Shown: positions 15,863-25,200, counted from the stretch's first letter. The stretch: 64,000 bases of DNA from JARFQH01 sp041299015 (GCA_041299015.1 JBFYWB010000062.1:15010-79009); one strand, 5' to 3'. Notes: generated by a model not told the origin, from the letters alone. Made by a program: numbers and translations.

Positions 15863-17242
15863 GTGGAAACCGTTCTCATCGTCGATGACGAAAAAAACTA
15901 CACACGGATTCTGGGTGCCGTTCTGGAAGAGGAAGGGTTTGAAATATTGACCGCCAACAGCGGAACCGAGGCCCTTGAAATCCTGGAAGGCTCGGACGTG
16001 GACCTGGTCCTGACCGACATGAAAATGCCGGTGATGGACGGTATCCAACTGCTTGAGAAGATCAAGGCCAGGGATTCGGAGCTGCCGGTCATCATGATGA
16101 CGGCTCACGGAACCGTGGACAAGGCCGTAGAAGCCATGCAGAAAGGCGCCTACAGCTATATTCTGAAGCCTTTTGACAACGATCGCCTGACCATCTACGT
16201 TAGAAAAGCCGTCGCGATGTTCCGGGTGATCAAGGAAAACCGTGAACTGCGCAATGCCGTTTCCTCCCAGTACAGCTTCGACAACATCATCGGCAAGAGC
16301 AAAGTCATTCAGCAGGTCTTTGATACAATCCGTAAGGTCGCACCCAGCAATGCCACTGTTCTGATCGAAGGCGAGAGCGGCACCGGAAAAGAACTGGTGG
16401 CCAAATCGATCCACTTCAACAGCCCCCGCCGGGAAAAGCCTTTCGTGGCTGTCAACTGTTCCGCACTGGTCGAAACGCTTCTTGAAAGCGAGCTGTTCGG
16501 TCACGAGCGGGGCGCTTTTACCGGTGCGATATCGATGAGAAAGGGACGCTTCGAGCTGGCCGACACCGGTACGCTTTTTCTGGATGAAATCGGGGACTTG
16601 TCAACCGGCCTGCAGGTGAAGCTCTTGCGGGTGCTGCAGGAAAAGGTTTTCGAACGGGTGGGAGGTATTAAGCCGATAGCGGTCGACATCCGGGTCATTG
16701 CCGCCACCAACCGTAACCTGAAGGAGGAAATGAAAAAGGGGCGTTTTCGTGAAGACCTTTATTACCGGCTCAACGTGGTCCACATCGATCTGCCGTCGCT
16801 CAAACAACGACAGCAGGATATCCGGCTGCTGTTGGATCACTTCATCAAGAAATATGCCGATGAACGCAAGCACGGCGTGCCGGTGACCGGAATTGACCCT
16901 GAAGTTGTGCGGCTCTTTTATGAGTACAGTTGGCCGGGAAACGTTCGGGAACTCGAAAACCTCATCGAGCGTCTCATGATTATGAGTCCGGGCGGCATCA
17001 TCACCCCTGCTGACCTGCCGAAAAGCTTCAGAGAGACTGCGCACGACGACCTGTATTTAGAGAGCATACCGGCGGATGCCAAACTGTACGAGACCCTGGC
17101 AATGATTGAAAAAACAATGATCCTGAGAGCCTTGAAGAAAACCGGCTTCGTTCAATCGCGGGCGGCGGAATTGCTTGGCATCGGCAAAAGCGGTCTGAAC
17201 CAGAAAATCAAGAAGTACAACCTGGATCTCGGCTCGAAATAG
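15863..17242 (+). CDS. sigma-54-dependent response regulator (NtrC family)
   Basis: A 459-residue NtrC-type activator: receiver domain (about 1-120, acidic pair D8-D9, phospho-acceptor D52 in LVLTDMKMPVMDG, K102), AAA+ domain (about 140-375, Walker A GESGTGKE at 170-177 and the sigma-54 contact motif GAFTGA) and a C-terminal Fis-type helix-turn-helix (SRAAELLGIGKSGLNQKIKKY). I take the GTG at 15863 as the start because it begins the receiver fold (V-E-T-V-L-I-V-D-D-E) and has AAAGGA 5 bp upstream; the same frame stays open further upstream inside the kinase gene, but that extension is not part of the family. Adjacent to the pil operon, so a PilR-like role is possible but unproven. Confidence 0.93.
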   Translation: METVLIVDDEKNYTRILGAVLEEEGFEILTANSGTEALEILEGSDVDLVLTDMKMPVMDGIQLLEKIKARDSELPVIMMTAHGTVDKAVEAMQKGAYSYILKPFDNDRLTIYVRKAVAMFRVIKENRELRNAVSSQYSFDNIIGKSKVIQQVFDTIRKVAPSNATVLIEGESGTGKELVAKSIHFNSPRREKPFVAVNCSALVETLLESELFGHERGAFTGAISMRKGRFELADTGTLFLDEIGDLSTGLQVKLLRVLQEKVFERVGGIKPIAVDIRVIAATNRNLKEEMKKGRFREDLYYRLNVVHIDLPSLKQRQQDIRLLLDHFIKKYADERKHGVPVTGIDPEVVRLFYEYSWPGNVRELENLIERLMIMSPGGIITPADLPKSFRETAHDDLYLESIPADAKLYETLAMIEKTMILRALKKTGFVQSRAAELLGIGKSGLNQKIKKYNLDLGSK

Positions 17243-17251
17243 CCTGCGCAT

Positions 17252-17974
17252 TCAGTTTTCAGCTGCGGTCGGTTCGACCGCTATGTTTCCGGACCGCTCT
17301 ATGGCCAGATCGGCGTAAAACGATTGCGGCAAAGCGGAGACGATTTTCTGGTAAGCCTGCTGACTTTTGTCAGCGTGGCCAAGTTCGGCATACAGCCGGC
17401 CCATGTTGAAAAGGGCCTCGGCTTTAACGACCGGATCGACGCCCGCTACAATATTTTCATAATATTCAAGAGCTTTATCGTATTCTCGCTTTGCTTCGTG
17501 CGCATAACCCAGAGCGTTTAAAATTTGGTTCCTGTAAAACGGTTGCGAAAAATCATCCAGTGCACTTTGGTACAGGGCAATGGCTTGGTCCACTTCGCCG
17601 GCTTCATAGCAGATATCGGCAAAGATAACGCGCGCCAATCTTCCGCCCGGTTTGTCACCGAAATCGGCAATCAGCCCTTCGAATTCGGACCTGACCTCTT
17701 GATATGCCAGCAGCGGATCACTGTCCATTTCGCTGCGAAGCGTATTGTAGCGATTCCAGCTTTTCTGCAGCTGCGCCAGGGACTCGTTGGCGTTCTGGCG
17801 GGAATAGTAATTCCACCCCGAAATGATCAGAACGATAAGAATCAGCCCGCATAGAGCGGCGAGCATCTGGTATTTATGATTGACAACAAATTGGAACAGC
17901 CGAGCCGACAGGGTCAGGAACTCATCGGGTTCCTTGAGCAGCTGTTTACGCGAGACCTTTTTCTTGATTGCCAT
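17252..17974 (-). CDS. membrane-anchored TPR protein (YfgM-like)
   Basis: A 240-residue bitopic protein with a basic N-terminus, one membrane helix (about residues 36-56) and a periplasmic tetratricopeptide domain (about 75-225) with repeats such as NALGYAHEAKREYDKALEYY and FNMGRLYAELGHADKSQQAY. The layout matches YfgM-type proteins that associate with the SecYEG/PpiD translocon, but function here is inferred from architecture only. Its 5' end overlaps the 3' end of the upstream PfkB-kinase gene by 29 bp. It ends 9 bp from the convergent response regulator gene. Confidence 0.75.
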   Translation of the reverse strand: MAIKKKVSRKQLLKEPDEFLTLSARLFQFVVNHKYQMLAALCGLILIVLIISGWNYYSRQNANESLAQLQKSWNRYNTLRSEMDSDPLLAYQEVRSEFEGLIADFGDKPGGRLARVIFADICYEAGEVDQAIALYQSALDDFSQPFYRNQILNALGYAHEAKREYDKALEYYENIVAGVDPVVKAEALFNMGRLYAELGHADKSQQAYQKIVSALPQSFYADLAIERSGNIAVEPTAAEN

Positions 17975-18980
17975 TTTGGCGCTCCTCTATCATCTTCCGT
18001 ATGCGCCGCCAGCCTTCTTCGGGGATAGCAGCGCCGATAACCTGACAGACCTCGTAACCGCAAGCCGAGCCGATCCGACCGCACCAGTCCAGCGGATATC
18101 CATTCACCAAGCCGTATAAAAAGCCTGAAGCCCAGAGATCGCCGGCGCCCGTGGTATCCACCGCACGGCCGGCTCCCAGAGGATCGATATGCATCATCTG
18201 ACCCCGGTGGGATAGAATGCTGCCGCGCTCGCCGAGCTTGACCACGGCAATGTCAACTTTTTCCGCCAGGTCTTCCAAAGACTGCTGCTCGTTGTTGAGT
18301 CCGGTGAATGCCCGGGCTTCGTCTTCATTGGCGATAACGATATCGACGTAGTCACTGACGATTCGATCCAGCAGGCATCTATGTTCCTCGATGACCGTAA
18401 AGCTGGCCAAGTCGAGCGAGATCAGAGCACCGGCGGCACGCGCCGCACTCAAGGCCGTCAACATCAGTTCCGGATTAAACAACAAGTATCCTTCAATATG
18501 GACAATCGCTGCGTTTTCGAAACAGCCGTTGGTTAGTTCCGCAGGCTGGGTTTCCGAAGATGCACCGAGGTAGGTAAACATCGAGCGTTGTGCGTCGGGT
18601 GTGATAATCGACAGCACCCGCCCAGTGGGCGAATCGGAAGCGAAAAGGGCTGGTTCAACGTTTTGGCGAAGCAATTCTTCACGAAAGAAACGCCCCCACT
18701 GCCCGTTGCCGCACTTGCCGACAAAACGGGCCCGACCGCCCAGCCGACTGACACCCACCACCGTATTGCAGGCAGACCCTCCCGGCACGAACGTGGTCTT
18801 TCCGGTGGTGTGGGCCAAGGCAGCTTCGATAAAGTTTTTTTCCACCAGGGTCATGCCCCCCTTGACGGCACCGGTTTGTTCTAGAAACGCTTCGTTTTCG
18901 TGGGTTAAGATGTCTATCAACGCCGACCCGACGCCCACGATCAGTTTGCAGTTTGGCTTGAATTCTTCCTGCACATCCAT
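17946..18980 (-). CDS. PfkB-family carbohydrate/nucleoside kinase (adenosine kinase-like)
   Basis: A 344-residue ribokinase-fold enzyme. The N-terminal VGVGSALIDIL and PGGSACNTVVGVSRLGG strands and the C-terminal catalytic motif DTTGAGDLWASGFLYG (catalytic aspartate in GAGD) are clear. The DTTGAGDL-type motif and domain order resemble adenosine kinase-like members common in Desulfobacterota, but the natural substrate (adenosine, ribose or another sugar) cannot be decided by reading. Overlaps the downstream YfgM-like gene by 29 bp. Confidence 0.87.
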   Translation of the reverse strand: MDVQEEFKPNCKLIVGVGSALIDILTHENEAFLEQTGAVKGGMTLVEKNFIEAALAHTTGKTTFVPGGSACNTVVGVSRLGGRARFVGKCGNGQWGRFFREELLRQNVEPALFASDSPTGRVLSIITPDAQRSMFTYLGASSETQPAELTNGCFENAAIVHIEGYLLFNPELMLTALSAARAAGALISLDLASFTVIEEHRCLLDRIVSDYVDIVIANEDEARAFTGLNNEQQSLEDLAEKVDIAVVKLGERGSILSHRGQMMHIDPLGAGRAVDTTGAGDLWASGFLYGLVNGYPLDWCGRIGSACGYEVCQVIGAAIPEEGWRRIRKMIEERQNGNQEKGLA

Positions 18981-19097
18981 TTATCGATCGCCTCATTGAG
19001 AGACAAACGGTTAAGGGATCATTCGCCGCCGATGCGACGAGGGCACCATCAGCGGGCCCTGCTTCCCGGTGTTTGCCGTCGGAGCCGCTGCTCTTAT

Positions 19098-19529
19098 TTA
19101 CCAAACCAGTGAGTCGTGAATCCAGCCCTGGTCACCATCCGCATGAAGGACACGCAGCCAATTGCTTTTCTGCTCCAAGACTTTGAAGGGTACCCCGATG
19201 CCGACCGAGAAAACAATTTCATTCTCGGTCCCGGCTCCTGTACGGACGTTGCAATTCGGTTTGGCGGTGATGACAGTCTGCAGCTTGCCGGCCAAAGAAT
19301 CGTGGACCCAGCCCGAATCACCCTCAAAATCTCGGAACTGGTACCAGGCGCCCTCCTTTTTGATGACCTCGAAGGGATAGTATTTTTGTACACTCCAGAG
19401 AATATCGTAGGAGGAACCCGGACCAGAACGGATATTGGCGATGCTGGCGGTAATTGCAAGACGCTCAGCGAGGGCGGTTTGACTGGACACGGCCCAAAAA
19501 GCCAGCAACGTCAAGGTGCAAAATCGCAT
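19098..19529 (-). CDS. exported protein with two bacterial SH3 (SH3b) domains
   Basis: A 143-residue protein. I start at the ATG at 19529 (MRFCTLTLLAFWAVSS, a signal peptide ending around TALA) with GAGAG 7 bp upstream, rather than 15 codons earlier where the frame is open but non-signal-like. The mature part is a tandem of SH3b repeats: ITASIANIRSGPGSSYDILW and VITAKPNCNVRTGAGTENEI each begin a repeat, and each ends with a W-V/I-H-D-S-L segment. SH3b domains bind peptidoglycan or peptides in the envelope. A phosphoesterase gene lies 50 bp upstream on the same strand. Confidence 0.83.
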   Translation of the reverse strand: MRFCTLTLLAFWAVSSQTALAERLAITASIANIRSGPGSSYDILWSVQKYYPFEVIKKEGAWYQFRDFEGDSGWVHDSLAGKLQTVITAKPNCNVRTGAGTENEIVFSVGIGVPFKVLEQKSNWLRVLHADGDQGWIHDSLVW

Positions 19530-19579
19530 CGGCGCACTCTCTAAGGAGCGATCATTAAAAGGGTTCGCGGCCAAGGCCG

Positions 19580-20215
19580 TCAGACAGTGTAAAATACCAA
19601 CTCCGGCAATCTCACGCAGGTGAGTCGGTTGCCGTAGACGGCGCCGGTATCGATACCGATTTTATTTGGCAACAGAAGCGGTTCGTGCAGCGGGGTGTGG
19701 CCGAACACCACCATCTTGTCGAAATCGTAAGTGGATTCGATGAAACGCTTTCGAATCCACAAGAGGTCCTCGGTCTTTTGCCTTTCCAGGGGCACCTTGT
19801 TTTTCAATCCGGCATGCACGAAGATATAGTTTTGGGTTTCGTAATAAAGCCGCAGGGATTTGAAAAATTCGAGATGCGTTTTCGGTATCACCGGTTCACC
19901 CTCCGGCCGCGGGCGGTTCATGTAACTCTCCAGTGTTTGCTGGCCACCGTTGACCAAATAGGTGATCCGGTCTTCACCGGAGAGGTATTTCTCCAGCATC
20001 TCCTCGTGATTGCCCTTCAGAAAAACGGCGTTGGCATATTTTTTTTTCAGTTCGGCCAGGTAGGCGACGACCTCGAAGGACTGCGGCCCCCTATCTATGT
20101 AGTCTCCCAGGAAAACCAGGCTGTCGGACTCGAAATCGACGTCTATTTTCTCCATCAGCACCAGGAGTTTCTCATAGCACCCGTGGATATCGCCGACCGC
20201 ATATATTCTTTCCAT
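19580..20215 (-). CDS. calcineurin-like serine/threonine phosphoesterase
   Basis: A 211-residue PPP-type metallophosphoesterase with all metal-ligand motifs: GDIHGCY, GDYIDRGP, GNHEEM, FVHAGL and FGHTPL. This set is typical of bacterial PrpA/PrpE/ApaH-like enzymes that hydrolyse protein phosphoserine/threonine or diadenosine polyphosphates; the substrate is not decided by the motifs. Lies between the SH3b gene and the radical SAM gene on the minus strand with gaps of about 50 and 42 bp, so cotranscription is plausible. Confidence 0.9.
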   Translation of the reverse strand: MERIYAVGDIHGCYEKLLVLMEKIDVDFESDSLVFLGDYIDRGPQSFEVVAYLAELKKKYANAVFLKGNHEEMLEKYLSGEDRITYLVNGGQQTLESYMNRPRPEGEPVIPKTHLEFFKSLRLYYETQNYIFVHAGLKNKVPLERQKTEDLLWIRKRFIESTYDFDKMVVFGHTPLHEPLLLPNKIGIDTGAVYGNRLTCVRLPELVFYTV

Positions 20216-20257
20216 ACTTCTTCTGATCGCTCGCTTTGTTCCGCTGACAAAATCAGC

Positions 20258-21208
20258 CTATCGCAGTGCGAACACACGCCGGGGAGGGTCAAGGCGATGG
20301 ATTCCTTCCTGGATAGCGGCCTGGCGGGCTTCTGCAAAGTCGTTTCGAGTGGGATACCCCGCCAGTTCCCTGACCCCGGCGGCGCGGCCACAGGGCCTGT
20401 ACTGAGTCATGATGTTCACATAGGTATCGGCAGATATGTCAGCAGCGATAAATCGCATAATCTCACGTGTGCCGGCCAGGTTCTCGGGTAAAACAAGATG
20501 TCGAACCAGCAGACCGCGTCTGGCGATTCCGTTGCCATCGATGACAAGATCCCCGACTTGGCGGTGCATTTCGTGCAGAGCGTTGCGGGCAACCTCAGGG
20601 TAGTCGGGAGCGTTGCAGGTTATCTCGGCCACCCGGGGATCCCAGAATTTAAAATCCGGCATGTATATGTCGCAGACGCCTTCAAGCAACCGCAGTGTCT
20701 CGACCCGCTCGTATCCGCCGCTGTTGAAGACCAATGGCACCCGAAGTCCATTTCCGGCGGCTATGGCCAAGGCTTCCAGAATCTGACAGACGACGTGTGA
20801 GGGTGTCACCAGATTGATGTTGTGACAACCCATACCCTGCAAATCGATCATCATCGCAGCCAATTGATCGGCACTGACCTCCTCACCGGCACCCCCATGG
20901 CTGATGTCGAAGTTCTGACAAAAAAGGCACAGCAGGTTGCAGTGGGTAAAGAATATCGTTCCGGAACCGTTGGCCCCGACCAGCGGCGCCTCTTCGCCGT
21001 AGTGGGGTGCGTAGCTGGAGACCCTTGCGCGCGCGCCGGTTTTGCAGATCCCGGTTTGACCCGCAAGGCGGTCTACGCGACATTGGCGAGGGCACAGGGT
21101 GCAGGCCGATAGCAACGAGCGTGCCGAACGGATTTTTTCTGTCAGGAGGCCTTGTTCAATCAGTTTTATGTAGGATGCGTCGGCTCGAATCATCGGCTTT
21201 CTCGGCAC
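20258..21208 (-). CDS. radical SAM protein (PflA-like family)
   Basis: A 316-residue radical SAM enzyme. The catalytic cluster motif is C90-x3-C94-x2-C97 (CNLLCLFC), preceded by an N-terminal cysteine set C36, C39, C43, C55 (CTLCPRQC then a Cys 12 residues later) found in the PflA-like group annotated as putative pyruvate formate-lyase activating enzyme homologues. Downstream are NLVTPSHV and a C-terminal region with MTQYRPC. No glycyl-radical enzyme gene is nearby, so a pyruvate formate-lyase partner is not supported and the substrate is unknown. An ATG five codons later is an alternative start. Confidence 0.85.
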   Translation of the reverse strand: MPRKPMIRADASYIKLIEQGLLTEKIRSARSLLSACTLCPRQCRVDRLAGQTGICKTGARARVSSYAPHYGEEAPLVGANGSGTIFFTHCNLLCLFCQNFDISHGGAGEEVSADQLAAMMIDLQGMGCHNINLVTPSHVVCQILEALAIAAGNGLRVPLVFNSGGYERVETLRLLEGVCDIYMPDFKFWDPRVAEITCNAPDYPEVARNALHEMHRQVGDLVIDGNGIARRGLLVRHLVLPENLAGTREIMRFIAADISADTYVNIMTQYRPCGRAAGVRELAGYPTRNDFAEARQAAIQEGIHRLDPPRRVFALR

Positions 21209-21241
21209 TAATATCCGATCCCGGGTCAGTTTTTTCCATGA

Positions 21242-21922
21242 TTACCAGTGCACAGGCTCAACCATGATTTTTTCTGCTAGTCCACGGCCGAGAGCATAGC
21301 GCTTGAAGTCGACGGCAATCACGACCTGACCCTTGTTCTGATTGGTAATGACCTCAACAGGATCGCCGATTCGAAGACCCATCGTCATCAACCGCATCCG
21401 GGCACCGGCCCCGCCGTTGATCTCCTTGATCACGAGTTTTTCGCCCGGTCGGGCCAAATCCAGCGGCATCAGCAGATCACGGTCCTTCAGGCAGTCAACA
21501 CAAATGCCATAGATTTCCATTTTGTGCTGAAGCATGTGGAAACCGATAGCGGCCGCAATTTTTACTTGCAGTGCCTCCATCTGGTCGTTGCGGAACTCAA
21601 AAATTTTTTTGCACTTCGTGCAAATCATGTGGTCGTGATGATCACCGAGATGGAGGTGCTCATATCGGACCGCGCCGTTGTCGAACCGGTTTTCGCGGGC
21701 AAAACCGAAACGGCACATCAGGTCCAGGGTGTCCTTGACAAAATCCTGCGAAAGCGCGTTATCGTTCTCCTGGAGCTGCTGCGTCAACTCGATTTCCGTC
21801 AGATGCTGTTCGGTTTTGAGAAAGGCATCCAGGATTTTAAACCGGTCTTCGAAGCGATCGATTTGCTCCTGCTTAAAAAGTTTTTTGAATTGCTCTTTTT
21901 CCTGCTTGTGAATCTGCTGCAT
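21242..21922 (-). CDS. Fur-family metalloregulator fused to a FeoA domain
   Basis: A 226-residue fusion. Residues about 1-145 are a Fur protein: winged helix, the metal-binding stretch HLHLGDHHDHMICTKC and a second C-x2-C pair (CVDC). Residues about 150-225 are a FeoA/SH3-like domain (MPLDLARPGEKLVI, ARMRLMTMGLRIGDPVEVI, GRGLAEKI). FeoA is usually either a free partner of the FeoB iron permease or the C-terminal domain of DtxR-type repressors, so its attachment to Fur is notable. No feoB is present in the window. The likely role is Fe-responsive repression with the SH3-like domain tuning metal sensing; that is inference. Confidence 0.88.
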   Translation of the reverse strand: MQQIHKQEKEQFKKLFKQEQIDRFEDRFKILDAFLKTEQHLTEIELTQQLQENDNALSQDFVKDTLDLMCRFGFARENRFDNGAVRYEHLHLGDHHDHMICTKCKKIFEFRNDQMEALQVKIAAAIGFHMLQHKMEIYGICVDCLKDRDLLMPLDLARPGEKLVIKEINGGAGARMRLMTMGLRIGDPVEVITNQNKGQVVIAVDFKRYALGRGLAEKIMVEPVHW

Positions 21923-22086
21923 CGTTTTTATTTAAGTCTCGTTGATGAGCTGCTGCCGGCGTCCGACTTGTCTGTAAAAACCTGTGGCCCTGCTCGACGG
22001 CAAAAGGTTTCAACCGATGATCGCTTTGCCGTGGACCCGTTCAAGTGTTTATACACAAAAGGTCATCGGGGGGTAGCGTTAAGGCA

Positions 22087-22332
22087 CTATCGAGACGGCC
22101 CGGGAATTTCGAGGGTGGAACAGGATCCCCCTGAACAATTCCGCGTTTGGGACTTCACGCCCTGACCAGCGCCTGCGCTACCATCCATGGAATAGCTGGC
22201 ACAACTGAGAATGCGTTCAAAGTCTTCTGCGCCGCACGCCGGGCACCGCGTTTCAACCGAATCCTTGGCGTTCATGACTAAGATTTCAAAACATTCGTTG
22301 CATTTCAAGCACTTGAATTCATAAATCGGCAT
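22087..22332 (-). CDS. FmdB-type zinc ribbon protein
   Basis: An 81-residue protein starting MPIYEFKCLKCNECFE with two C-x2-C knuckles (C8/C11 and C30/C33, the latter in CPACG), the defining pattern of the short FmdB/CxxC_CxxC_SSSS regulatory zinc ribbons. The C-terminal part is Gly/Ser-rich with further cysteines. Function is not established for the family; members are often near amidase or one-carbon genes. It stands alone between the Fur-FeoA gene and recN. Confidence 0.85.
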   Translation of the reverse strand: MPIYEFKCLKCNECFEILVMNAKDSVETRCPACGAEDFERILSCASYSMDGSAGAGQGVKSQTRNCSGGSCSTLEIPGPSR

Positions 22333-22447
22333 TGATTTATCCTTCGACTAAAATTTTAACATAAAAGGTATAAATATTGTATATGGCTTTAAATGTCAAG
22401 AAACCGAAACAAATTCCGATTTTATCGTTATCGGGACCCCGGCGGCC

Positions 22448-24148
22448 CTATCTTTGCTTCAACAACTCTCGAGCATGGTTTCGCGTGGTCGCCGTGATGT
22501 CGACACCGCCGAGCATGCGTGCGAGCTCTTCGACACGGCCGCTTTCGTCCAGCACCGTGATGGCCGTCAGGGTACGACCTTTGACGACTCTTTTTGAAAT
22601 GCTGAAGTGTTGGGCACCGAATTTGGCAATTTGAGGCAAATGAGTGATGCAGATGACCTGATGGTGATTGGAGAGTTCGAGGAGCTTGTGCCCCACGACT
22701 TCGGCCGTGCCGCCGCCGATACCGGCATCGACTTCATCGAAGATAACGGTTTCGACGGCATCGGTGGCGGCCAGGATCGATTTCAGGGCCAGAACGATCC
22801 GGGAGAGCTCGCCTCCCGAGGCGATGGCGGTCAATGGTTTGAACTCCTCTCCGACGTTTGGAGCGATCCGAAAGACTGCCCGGTCGAAGCCTGATTCAAA
22901 AACCTGCATACCGTCGACCTGCAGGAATGGGGATGTCCTGTCACCGGTAGGCACGCGATGGAGGGCGACCTCAAATCGGGTTTGGGCCATTTTCAGACTC
23001 TTCAGCTCGGCTTCAACCTTCAGGGACAGCGCTTTTGCGGTCCTGCAGCGCCGTTTTGACAGGTTCAGCGCCAGCCCCGCCATGCGGCCGTGACAGTCCG
23101 CAAGCTGTTTTTCGGTTGCGGGAATTTGTTCATCAATATTTTCAACCTCAGCCAGTTCGCGCGCAATGGCATCGCTGTGGGCGAGTACCGCTTTCAAGGA
23201 GCCGCCGTATTTTCGCTTGAGTTTGTTGATCAGATCCAAGCGTTCTTCCACCGCTTCCAAGCGGCTTTCGTCCGTTTCAACCGTTTTAAGATAGGCCCTG
23301 AAAAGATCGACCAGCTCCTCTATCAGAAAATTGATTTGGGCGAGTTGGTCGATCCCGGGCAAGAGGGCGCTGTCGACCCGGCCGGTTTTTTCGAGGTTTT
23401 TTCGCACGCCAGTCAGCTTTTCGGCGGCTGAACCCTGCCCGCTGTAAACCTCTTCGAGTGCTTGGTGAACGATCTGAAACAACAATTCACGGTTCTTCAG
23501 CCGGTTGCGCTCCTGTTCGAGGCGAGCGTCTTCCGCTTCGGTCAAGGCTGCGGAATCAATCTCCGTGCGCTGGTATCGGAGGAGTTCGGTGTGCTGCGCC
23601 TGACGGTCTTTGAGCGCCTTGAACCGATTCAGGTTTTCGATCAGCGGTAGCATTTCGTTGTAGGCGTCGCAAACGGTCTGGCGCAGGGGCATCAATCCGC
23701 CGAATTGATCAAGGATCAACAGGTGCTGTTCCTCTTTCAGGAGGCTCTGATGGGCATGCTGTCCGGAGATACTGGCCAGATTTTCAGCAATGGCACCGAG
23801 CTGCTGAATTGTGGCCAGGCGGCCGTTGATGTAAATCCGGTTGCTGTCCGTGCGGGAGATGATGCGTCGAATCAGCAACCCTTCACCGGACGCGTACCCG
23901 TTTACCGCCATCGTTCGGGCGGCGGCACTTTGCGGTGAAACTCGAAAAAGGGCCTCCAACTCGGCTGCGTCACAGCCGGTGCGGATCAAGGCGGCCGATG
24001 CCCGACTGCCGAGCACAAGGTTGATGGCATTGATGAGAATCGATTTGCCGGCACCGGTTTCGCCGCTCAGAACGGTGAGGCCCGGCGCGAATTGAATTCT
24101 TAAATCATCTATAATGGCAAAGTTGCGGATAGACAGTTCCTGGAGCAT
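22448..24148 (-). CDS. recN: DNA repair protein RecN
   Basis: SMC-like ATPase acting early in double-strand break repair. The 566-residue protein has the N-terminal ATPase half-domain (FAIIDDLRIQF, Walker A GETGAGKS near residues 29-36), long coiled coils (about 155-360), and the C-terminal half with the signature LSRIVLALK and Walker B VIFDEVDAGIGG. The start is set at the ATG at 24148 (MLQELSIRNFAI), the canonical RecN N-terminus; the frame is open for 35 codons further upstream but without family resemblance. A palindrome GAAAGT-GT-ACTTTC (24163-24176) lies 15 bp upstream of the ATG and could be an operator. Confidence 0.94.
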   Translation of the reverse strand: MLQELSIRNFAIIDDLRIQFAPGLTVLSGETGAGKSILINAINLVLGSRASAALIRTGCDAAELEALFRVSPQSAAARTMAVNGYASGEGLLIRRIISRTDSNRIYINGRLATIQQLGAIAENLASISGQHAHQSLLKEEQHLLILDQFGGLMPLRQTVCDAYNEMLPLIENLNRFKALKDRQAQHTELLRYQRTEIDSAALTEAEDARLEQERNRLKNRELLFQIVHQALEEVYSGQGSAAEKLTGVRKNLEKTGRVDSALLPGIDQLAQINFLIEELVDLFRAYLKTVETDESRLEAVEERLDLINKLKRKYGGSLKAVLAHSDAIARELAEVENIDEQIPATEKQLADCHGRMAGLALNLSKRRCRTAKALSLKVEAELKSLKMAQTRFEVALHRVPTGDRTSPFLQVDGMQVFESGFDRAVFRIAPNVGEEFKPLTAIASGGELSRIVLALKSILAATDAVETVIFDEVDAGIGGGTAEVVGHKLLELSNHHQVICITHLPQIAKFGAQHFSISKRVVKGRTLTAITVLDESGRVEELARMLGGVDITATTRNHARELLKQR

Positions 24149-24521
24149 AGGCAAATCATCTGGAAAGTGTACTTTCTGTGACGGGGCTTGCACCGCCCGG
24201 CTGATTGAACGACATTCTATCACACAAGCGTTGAATTTTGTAAAGGATGCCAAGGTCGAGGGCCTTAAGCTGAACCCGCCATTTGAAAAACATTTACAAA
24301 CAAACCGGCATGAATTATGATTTTTCTTTAATTTAATGAACTTATGTGATCTCAGTCCCAGGCGAATCGGTGCCGCCGTTTTTTTACAGGTGTTGGAATG
24401 TCATCCGACTGAAACCACCCGGTTGTCATTTAGCGCTGGTTTTTTTCTTTTTCAAAGTGTATGCGGTGTACTAAAAGAATCATGTACCAAATTCTACTCA
24501 CCAAAGCGCACCTTTTGATCG
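24149..24521. other. divergent promoter region recN / rdgB
   Basis: A 373-bp interval without a recognisable gene between the divergent recN and rdgB genes. It contains the palindrome GAAAGT-GT-ACTTTC at 24163-24176 close to recN and AT-rich, T-tract-containing sequence. I see no LexA box of the E. coli or Gram-positive type and no RNA gene. Confidence 0.5.
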
Positions 24522-25163
24522 ATGAAAACGTTCATGAAAGAGGCCATCACTCTGGTCATCGCTACCCGCAATCCGGGAAAAACAGCCGAGATTCGGGAAC
24601 TTTTAACGGGATTTCCCCTTCGGGTTGCCGATCTTGCCGATTTCGGCCCGATTCCTGAAGTGGAAGAAGACGGGCGGACTTTCGAGGAAAATGCTTACAG
24701 GAAGGCCAGTTTCACGGCCAGGGTCCTGGGATTGCCGTCCCTGGCCGATGATTCCGGCTTGGCCGTCGCAGCCCTTGACGGTGCACCAGGAGTATATTCC
24801 GCCCGTTTTGCCGGAGAGCAGGCCACCGATGCTGAACGTTGCGCCCGGCTGTTGACGGAGATGGCAGGTAAAACCGATCGCCGGGCTGCCTTTGAATGCG
24901 TCATCTCGATCGCCTTGCCGACAGGGCAGGCCCTGACTTACGAAGCCCGTTGCGAGGGGGTGATTGCCGAAAAACCGGTCGGCCGCGATGGGTTTGGTTA
25001 CGATCCGATTTTCTATTACCCCGGCTTGAAAAAAACCTTTGCCGAATTGACCCGCGCAGAAAAAAGCCGTATCAGCCATCGGGGAAAAGCTCTGGCGGAG
25101 CTGAGGCTCGAAATGGACAAAGTATTGATCTGGATTCGGCAACACATGCCGGTTTTCGAATAA
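24522..25163 (+). CDS. rdgB: RdgB/HAM1-family XTP/dITP diphosphatase
   Basis: Hydrolyses ITP, dITP and XTP to the monophosphates, cleaning the nucleotide pool. Motifs: TRNPGKTAEIRELL at the N-terminus, EEDGRTFEENAYRKA, DDSGLAVAALDGAPGVYSARF (split around the metal-binding acidic residues) and GFGYDPIFYYP near the C-terminus. Length 213, slightly longer than average; the ATG at 24534 (MKEAITLVIATRNPGK) is a plausible shorter start. Neither has a strong ribosome binding site. pckG begins 37 bp downstream. Confidence 0.95.
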   Translation: MKTFMKEAITLVIATRNPGKTAEIRELLTGFPLRVADLADFGPIPEVEEDGRTFEENAYRKASFTARVLGLPSLADDSGLAVAALDGAPGVYSARFAGEQATDAERCARLLTEMAGKTDRRAAFECVISIALPTGQALTYEARCEGVIAEKPVGRDGFGYDPIFYYPGLKKTFAELTRAEKSRISHRGKALAELRLEMDKVLIWIRQHMPVFE

Positions 25164-25200
25164 TTCCCCTAAAAACCGCATTTGCAGAAGGAGTCGCTCT

